NCBI GenBank assembly: GCA_022578605.1
Contig: MU394114.1
Location: 1,165-65,164, forward strand
Reading direction: 5' to 3'
Length of the DNA: 64,000 nt
Origin: Camillea tinctor
Lineage: Eukaryota > Ascomycota > Sordariomycetes > Xylariales > Xylariaceae
The translations under genes were made by a program, and so were the position numbers. This document shows, in pieces, positions 56,847 through 64,000 of this stretch; position 1 is the stretch's first letter, and the number at the start of each line of letters is the position of its first letter. The notes under the pieces were generated by a model. That model was not told where the DNA came from and did no database searches. It was given only the letters and a program-made list of their open reading frames with translations.

Positions 56847-58098
56847 ATGGAGATACAAGACCCCTCCTAAATACCCCCTAGGTTGGACATGTGAGGATCT
56901 ATACACCGTACCCAAATACATGATATGATTCTCGGAAGAGAAAATCTAGAAGATACGCCGCGGTAGTGTCTCCCCCTTCCTCGCGGCGATTGATGGATAG
57001 ATGGCTTGGGTAGGTGGATAGCGGGGGCGACGAGCACGGTACTGGGTTAGTGCTTTGGTAGTTTGTAAGAAGGTAAGGGGGAGGAAGGTAGGGAGGAAGA
57101 GCGGTAGATCCTAGGAACGGGTGAAGCGTATCGTGAACTGCTCCTCTAGGTGCTTATTTGGAGGGGTAGGTGGGTGTTGGGTTAGGAGCGTAGATAGATA
57201 GGTGGAAGTCCTGGGGCTTTGTTTGCGGGGTGAGTCTTGTGAGGGAGGTCACTTCTACGTGCTTGATGGGGAGAGGGGATAGGTGCTTTGGTTTGGGGGT
57301 GTTGGCGTGTACGTAGATAGGTATAGCGGGCAAGGTACGTTTGTGTGACCGTTCAAGTCTAGGTCCTTACGCGAGAACTGCGATATGAATGGCTTCTGCT
57401 TTTTGTGTAGGTAGGTCTTGTGACGACGTATTCCATACATAGAGGGGTAAAACAAATTTATCATGCTAAATAGGGGTTTAGGTAGACACACTTGCGGCTT
57501 GTAAATATACCCTTAGATACCTACCTATATTTCATTCTTTTCTTCGTGCATGCCCTTATGGCGTTCGAAGAGGTTCAGGGTGTTAATTTTGAGAGCATTT
57601 GATTTTCTTTTACACTATTGGTTACCACCACATATGGGTTGTATCATAGCAACATACGTTCGTACCTAGGTCACACGCTGGCATTGAGGTAGCTATATGA
57701 ACAAATCGGCTTGGTAAGGTCGAAGACCACCATAAACATAACTTGGAGGGTTATGTTCTCTATATTCCACAAGCCTCCAGCGAGAAAAGAAGAAAATTGA
57801 AGAATAATGCGCTGTATGCTAACTAGAGACCTTTAAAAGCAGTGATGGATGCGCAGTCTTTGTATTATTACCGACCCTGGGGTGTAGAAACTATACATAT
57901 ATGACCAGCGATAGTGAAACTCACAGAATATCAAATATATATATATATTCACAATACCTACTACTTGTATAGCTCGCTCACAACTACTTACCTACATATA
58001 TTCTCAAAGGGATGAACAGAATCCTCCCTGTGAGAAGCGACATATCAACTTGATATTACGATACCCCTTTTCATAATAACACTTGCCATAGGATATAT

Positions 58099-58674
58099 GT
58101 TACCCTCCACTGTATAAATTACGTCTTGGCACCGTATGTAGTATAAATTTCAGCTCTGCAGCGACAAGTCCAATTTGGATCACTGAAGATGACGGATCAG
58201 ATGCAAGTGAAAGCTATTAGGAAGGCAATAACACCCACAGCTACGAAAAAACACCGGAAACACTAACGAGAATCACTCCTGCAAAGAAGCAATCCCTTAG
58301 GGGCCAGTAGGTGACCAAGACCCCCTAAGAACTGGAACAAATCTTATGCAAAAGAAAAATATCGCAAGCAGGATATAAGTTCCCTGGAGGCACTAACAGA
58401 CGACAAATCTTAAGCAAAAAAAAATATCGCAAGTAGGATATAAGTCCTTTAAAGGCACTAAAAACGACTGTTTTTTAAAGGGCATGGCGCATAAGGGATT
58501 TTTTATAAATGATTTTAATTATTAAAAAAAAAATTTAAAGATGGATTTTTAACGTAAATTTTTAAAAAGGGTTTACTTGTTAAAATGAAAACAAAGACGT
58601 CTTCTCTTTTAAGAAAAAGGAAATTGTTACACTACACTGTATGAATTACGTCTTAGCACTATACGTAGTATAAA
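58099..58674. repeat. Possible small transposon relic with 49-bp direct end repeats
   Basis: A 49-bp segment starting GTTAC and containing ATTACGTCTT and GTAGTATAAA occurs at 58099-58147 and, with several point differences, at 58626-58674 in the same orientation. The 576-bp unit resembles a very short LTR-like or MITE-like element. It contains the 66-bp tandem repeat and a 25-codon ATG frame at about 58190. Differences between copies are mostly transitions. Confidence 0.5.
58337..58466. repeat. 66-bp tandem duplication
   Basis: Two head-to-tail copies (58337-58402 and 58403-58466) share ACAAATCTTA, AAATATCGCAAG, AGGATATAAGT and AGGCACTAA, with small differences. Confidence 0.8.
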
Positions 58675-60267
58675 AGTCTAATCCTCCAAGATCCTAAGAT
58701 TTTGAAGATACAATACATCATCTTGCTTTTACCATAAAAACTATCACAATATAATTACCACGACAAGGTCTGTTGAGCTGGAACATCTCGGAAGGTTACG
58801 AAATGAGTCTTTGTATATACGGCGTAGATAAGGCATTTCTGGGCTACACGCATCTCCGAGAACTCAAGGATGATCGTTCCACGTTGCTACGATATCAACC
58901 CACTATGAGAATATGTGACAGCTACTTGTAGGGCTAGATCTGGGCTGTTTTAGTTAGGTAAGCACTTAATATGGGGAGGAATTGCCTGATTATTCCCTAT
59001 TACCCTGATACTTTAGTTTACGGTGTATATAGGGTATTCACTTCGCAGCTTGTTGTGTATTCACTCATACACTTTACCTAAGGCGAACCTGATGATCCGA
59101 TATACTCTACCTATAGTTCAAGAAAAAGAAAGGTGGGACACCATGTGAAATCGTATTGTTGTATTGATATGCGCTATAGGCTAAGTTATCGTAGGAAGGT
59201 TTCTGTGCCGTACGATATCTACATGAGGCCTGAGGAACAAAATAGGGCGAATGTGGAACTCTATGAGGTAAAAAGGCGTGATTGGTGCTCTGGACAAAAG
59301 CCCACCTTCATTGGCCAGCTCTTACGTTATAGTATGGACATCATAGCAGCTGCAACTTGATGACTCAAAATAATATACCTAATCGGGGATCTCGTACATA
59401 CGATTATGGGTTATAGTATGATGTGAGGAATAGGGGTTAGGTGGAGTAAGGGGGCATGTTATACATATGTTATTAATACTATCTTTACAGAAGCTGAACT
59501 TGAATGTGAGAGTTATTAGATTGATATGATGTCAGGCCAATCACTGGGATTTCACACCCGCTATTTGTGTGATGAAAATTATAGATATAGGTTGTACTGG
59601 ATATACTAGTAATGATTGTACAGAATCCCATGTTTTAGGTCCTTGATTAGTAGCCTCATGCAAGCAGAAATTGTAGGGTATGAAAAAAGGATCAGCTCGT
59701 CGAATCAGATAACATACAGACTTGAAGATCTTATGACTCGTGCCGGAAGCTCACGGAGCTGGAATTGGCATGAGTAAGGAAGATCGATATACTATCTGAT
59801 GTACTCCTTGGAAACATTTCTTCTACCACATGGCCTTGGCTACAGACCCTCTACATCGTCTCTCCTAGGGTGTAACGGCTAGGTAGTTAGTAGGGTCGGA
59901 TGTGATCTAGAGGGCAAAATAGTCCTGCATATCGCAGGATCTGTCTAGAATCAGACGAACATGCTCAGCTCATCAGCATAGTATCATTGAGCGGCACGTC
60001 TGCCAAGGTAGTAGAGAAGCGGCACATAGCGTGATAGGCTACTATTGCATGATGACCCCGAGTTCCTTGTTCCTCACCTATTTACCTACCTAACTCATGC
60101 TGTGTGTATTATGAAGCCGTCCTGCCGAAGCTGACACGTGCGTTGCGGCACAGCAAACCCAGCACGCTGTATGGCGCCATCTCATCGCATGTTTGCGCCT
60201 AGATCCGGGACGAAGCGGCCGCGATGTCGATCCCCGAATTTCGGGTTTGGCTTTAGCAATGGCATCA

Positions 60268-60284
60268 CTAAGGCGAAGCCTTAG
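60268..60284. repeat. Perfect short hairpin
   Basis: CTAAGGC and GCCTTAG form a 7-bp perfect stem around a GAA loop. Confidence 0.7.
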
Positions 60285-61686
60285 CCGTGCGGCGCAATTC
60301 GGATCTATCTTCCAATGGGAGTGTTTTCCGTGACTCAGGACAGCCTTACGATCCACATCCTGGTAATCAATCATATTTCCTCTATTATCCCGTTCCCATG
60401 TACCCGGCAGCTAGACCAGAAATGTTAAGTCACCGACCGCTTTAGTCTTTCTGCCTTTGGAAAGTGAGAATAGCCTCTATTTCTCTTTCCATGCAGTGGT
60501 GCTGACAGATCTATATTTCCGATTAGGGCTTATAATCGAGTGATCGTGACTTTTAGCCTACAACACATGGGTACCTTGAGTTCGCTTGCGAGATTTCGAC
60601 GCCGGTCCTAGTCCTAGGGACTCCGTGCCCGCAACGGTGCTGGATTCCTGTTAACTACTGTACTACGCACATAGAAACTCGGCTCCATATCGCTATTGGA
60701 CTTTTACCCAGCATGGTCAGACGCGCATGACACCACAGATGACGTTTTCTTCCGTAGGACTCCTCGACATGTGCCTTCCGGCGCAGTCTTACGTATAGAA
60801 CCGCATTCGCCGCAAAGTCCGCTCTAGTATGGAAAATGGCATAACTTATCGAAGCTCTAGGAGGTTATTAGTGAGAACCAAACCGTGCTCGATGCGGTTA
60901 TGTCTCTGGTTTAGGACGTCTCATTGTCCAAACTGGTAGGAGTTCTCAAGCATACCATCCCGCTACCTCGAGGCTTGAAGTCGAACTTATAAAAATTGAG
61001 CCTCAAAAACTACTCCTGAAGGAACTCCTTACGGCTTTAAGTTGATTTATGTTAGCATGAGAGGATCGGACTCTGTAGCAGCTGTGCAGGTTATTTTGAT
61101 GTGAATAGCAAGAGTCAGAGTTACGGGAAGCACTATATGTCTTCAAGATATATTTTGGTTGTTTTTGATGTTTTCATGCTTTTTCTGGCATATACCTCGC
61201 GACGTCAATTCGAGCTTATTAGAAGTTATCAATCTCGTATAGGTAGTAGTAGCCTTACATGAGAGTCAGATTTGATGTTGTTCCGATCTCGCCATGGCGC
61301 CATTTCATCCTTTCTTTAGTCGATTTTTTTTTTCGCCTGTATACGATTTCGGTTTCGACCTCATAAATCCTCACGACAGGGAATAATCATATAAGTTATA
61401 GAGTCTTAGTCATCCTAAGTATCCATTTTACCAAATCTGTATAATTAAGTTGACTCAGCTTTTACTAATAATCCCAAATGTTTCCTTCGTCCCCGCTTCC
61501 CAGCGCTCGGCGCCGGCGCATATAAGCTTAATTGATTGTTAAGCTTTCCCTAACTTTTAAGGTTATTTTTAGCCCCAAGCTAAACGTACCCTAAGATGTG
61601 ACGGGAGATAATTTCGCGTGCTTTGGTACTACAACTGCAACCCATTGCACGTGGGCTATTAGTAAGAAAAGTTCAATAAATTAGAA

Positions 61687-61950
61687 CAACATTTTGAGAA
61701 CAGAAAAATGTTGCAAACTTTAGGAGGTATACGCAATTTGTTTTTATTGTATACAACACACCCTATATCAAATAGTATTATATTCATGCACTTAACCTGT
61801 TATCAAACTATCTTAACACTTTTCTTTTCTGCTGCATGAATTTCAGTCTGAAAGTAGGTATACCTTTTTTTTTTTGTCAACGTACGAATATCTTTCTATT
61901 TTTAACCCCTTTACAAAAAATGTTGCACATAAATTATACCACAACATTTT
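61687..61950. repeat. Two palindromes built from AAAATGTTG
   Basis: The 9-mer CAACATTTT and its complement occur at 61687-61695 (inverted), 61705-61713 (direct), 61917-61925 (direct) and 61942-61950 (inverted). This makes one hairpin at each end of a 264-bp AT-rich segment, in the style of subterminal repeats of a small DNA transposon. Confidence 0.6.
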
Positions 61951-62069
61951 AGTAACAAAAGCCCCGGTCAGAAAGTGTTACACCTAACCTATGCCATTAC
62001 TTCGTACACGGCATGTAACCATTCTGCAGTGGGGACATGGTTTCAAGGGTTTTACCAGCTATAACAAAT

Positions 62070-63033
62070 CTATAACTCCTCCTCCTCCACCGTTCCGGAC
62101 CCACAGACATCCACTATCTTAAATCCCAGCTTGACCCCGTACTCCCCACGTATCCGCTTAAGCGTTTTTAGCGCCTGCGCACAACTTTCCGCTTTACTTT
62201 CACCATCCTTATCATCCTCTCCTCCCCTGCTGCCGGCGCCGCTGAGCATCTGCCGCGTGCCGATCCCGTACACGCGCACGTCGTCATCGTCGATCCAGCT
62301 AATAGCCACTGGGACAATAAAGAGTGTCAGTCAGCAATATACTCTAAACATAACATGTGATTTCTTTTCTTTTTCTACCCTCCTCTCTTCTCCCTCTTCT
62401 TCTTTTTAAAAGTATAAAGGAAATGCAAAAGAAAAACTCACTCTGCCCGTACCGCCCGTTCCCCAGGTCCAGCGGGTGGATGACGTACTCGAGCGCGCGC
62501 TCGGGGAACGGCGAGGCCGGCTTCCGCACCCCGACGTTGCGCGTGCGGTACGTGCACGTGCCGGCCTCGGCGTCGCACGAGGACCGCGCCGCGTACTCGT
62601 ACCAGTGGAAGGCGTCCGAGTCCGGGCGGCAGTGCGTGGTGTTGCCTAGGGCGTCGGCGGGGACCCACCTAGTAGTTAGTCTATGTGTTAGCGACCTAAT
62701 TGTGTAGGTTTTTCTTTTTCTTCGTTCAACGGGTGTAAAGAGGAGTTGGTACGTAACAAGAAGCAAGGGAAGGATGAACGTAACCTACCATCCGAAGCTG
62801 AAGTATCCCTGGTCTGTCATGTAGCAGAAGAAGTTGGCCGCGCGGAGGCTGCTTTTCGTCGGCGAGGGACTCTCGCTATCCGGCAGGATCACCACGGAAG
62901 TCCCGTGGAATAAGCCCGGGGGCGTAGATAGCGATGCTGATGCGGAGGCTGAGACCAGTGATGTCGCCCAAAAAGCTGTGGCGACGAAGGTGAGGAAGAG
63001 AGAGAGTAGATAGTTGCGCTGGTGGCTCGCCAT
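62070..63033 (-). CDS. Small secreted cysteine-containing protein
   Basis: Three exons, 63033-62789, 62668-62442 and 62308-62070, joined in frame give 236 residues. Introns are 120 and 133 nt, with the junctions FGW-WVPADALG and RYGQ-MAISWIDDDD. A hydrophobic signal peptide covers about residues 8-32. The mature part has six cysteines (NFFCYM, TTHCRPD, SSCDAEAGTCTYR, ESCAQ, DVCGSG), an even number that suits three disulfides, plus an acidic patch IDDDDV. No transmembrane helix follows. Size, secretion signal and cysteines are effector-like, but the family is not recognised. It could equally be a cell-wall or defence-related protein. Confidence 0.78.
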
Positions 63034-64000
63034 GGTGATCTACTAGGGTTGTCTTTCGTGCTCGAGAGGAATGATGATAACAGGTATCATGGCAAAGCGA
63101 GAGACCCAAGAAAATGGAGGGGATAAGTTATAGTGTATCTTTTGAAAGTACAAGTGTAAGTCGACCAGCTGGCCTAGTAGCGAGGCTATTCCCTCACTAG
63201 CGGTTTATATACCAGCGTGGAATTAAACAGGGCATACATATATTGGCGGATAGTGAGCACCCATAGATCCTTGCTTCTTATCCCATGCGACTATATGTAT
63301 GTTAGTCCTGAGATCCGGCGCCACGTTCGTCAAATCTGAATGTAGATAGGTAGTCCCTGTCCTTCCTTTCCCGCGTAAAGAACCTGGTCAGGTCGCGTCA
63401 TTGATAAGGATGGCTTGAAACAAAAAGTAGGGGAAAGACAAGTGTCTTTCTTTCCCCGCATAGATCGGTTAACCGAACCATCGTCATGGTGTTTCCAAGT
63501 CTTCTTCGGTGACTTTTTCGGTATGCTCTAACCTAGTAGGTGGTGCCGATGTAGCCAAGTCAGTCCGGTACCTGCTGCTGCTATAGGGCGCACAATGGAA
63601 TGAGGCGAAGTCCTCCCCAGGTGACGCAAGGTTTCCTGGCCTGCCCCGGCCACATCTTCAAACGAACCCCACCGGAGATACAGGTGTGGTACCATCACGG
63701 TCCGACCCCGACCGGTCTAGATGCCATGCCTGCCAGGATACAAAAAAGCCGCTACCTATGTGGCTAGTCGTACTATCCTAGTCCTCTTGTAAAAACCCCG
63801 AGGCTCGCAACCTGTTCCTTGTTGACAGGCTGTATAGCGCAATCATCGGTTAACTTCCACGCGGAATATCCGATAGGTTTACTAATCAGGAATCTTTAGG
63901 TGAGAAGTTTATTTACAACGGCTAGCTAGACAAGGATACTATATAATACGTAATTTTCTTCACCATACGACTAGTTTCTAGAGATACCGGAGAGCCGCGG
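63034..64000. other. Upstream flank at the window end
   Basis: 967 bp up to the window edge, including the promoter of the small secreted protein. No ORF above 60 codons with an ATG and coding character is seen beyond 63110, and no repeat stands out. Confidence 0.5.

Larger units (their letters stand above)
56192..62069. other. Large gene-poor tract with repeat structures
   Basis: 5.9 kb without a supportable gene. It contains a G14 run (56833-56846), a 49-bp direct repeat pair (58099-58147 and 58626-58674) bracketing a 66-bp tandem repeat (58337-58466), a 17-bp perfect hairpin (60268-60284) inside a GC-richer island (60100-60310), and four copies of a 9-mer in alternating orientation (61687-61950). 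Frames of 75-94 codons (59133, 60090) lack any recognisable motif. Confidence 0.5.

Noticed and set aside
1..64000. CRISPR array, rRNA or telomere repeats
   Set aside because: No regularly spaced identical repeats with unique spacers, no rRNA-like sequence and no TTAGGG arrays were seen; the genome is fungal.

Overview
The window looks like a contig piece from a filamentous ascomycete (Pezizomycotina, probably Sordariomycetes; a Xylariales-like fungus is only a guess). The reasons are short 47-140 nt introns with GTAAGT/GTATGT donors and CTAAC branch sites, GC-rich third codon positions inside AT-rich intergenic DNA, and a gene set typical of the group: HET domain, UstYa family, LVIVD repeat, Mdm10 and a fungal CorA. 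The first ~5.5 kb is extremely AT-rich, TpA-rich and free of long ORFs, as expected of a repeat block eroded by RIP (repeat-induced point mutation).

Layout: 1-5560 AT-rich block; 5.6-8.9 kb relics and small duplications; 8.95-11.04 kb a HET-domain protein (+); 11.3-14.5 kb DNA ligase IV (-), divergent from a PIF1-type helicase at 15.4-18.2 kb (+); 19.5-21.2 kb a four-exon gene with a zinc-deaminase signature, interrupted by one in-frame TAG; 21.75-23.4 kb MDM10 (+); a 4.5 kb intergenic tract with a dispersed 13-bp word; 27.9-29.1 kb a ZIP zinc transporter (+); 29.6-32.2 kb (-) and 33.0-34.9 kb (+) two divergent MFS transporters; 35.6-37.3 kb a secreted protein of unknown function with a YHGT motif (-); 39.4-41.2 kb a secreted flavin amine oxidase (+); a 4.2 kb gene-poor tract; 45.4-46.95 kb a secreted LVIVD-repeat protein (+); 47.2-48.8 kb a DHCR24-like FAD oxidoreductase (-); 49.5-50.6 kb a UstYa-family oxidase (-); 51.5-52.6 kb a conserved fungal protein of unknown function (-); 54.1-56.2 kb a CorA-family metal transporter with a GQN instead of GMN motif (+); a 5.9 kb gene-poor tract with repeat structures; 62.1-63.0 kb a small secreted cysteine-containing protein (-).

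Exon coordinates were derived by hand from splice sites and reading-frame continuity. For each multi-exon gene the exon lengths sum to a multiple of three. No tRNA, rRNA or CRISPR was seen. The genes do not form one obvious pathway. Loose themes are genome maintenance (ligase IV, PIF1, possibly the deaminase), membrane transport (ZIP, two MFS, CorA) and secreted or oxidative functions from 35 kb onward. The items most worth following are the interrupted deaminase gene, the UstYa gene next to a flavin oxidoreductase, the secreted YHGT protein and the CorA GQN variant. No clear-cut new multi-gene system was found.
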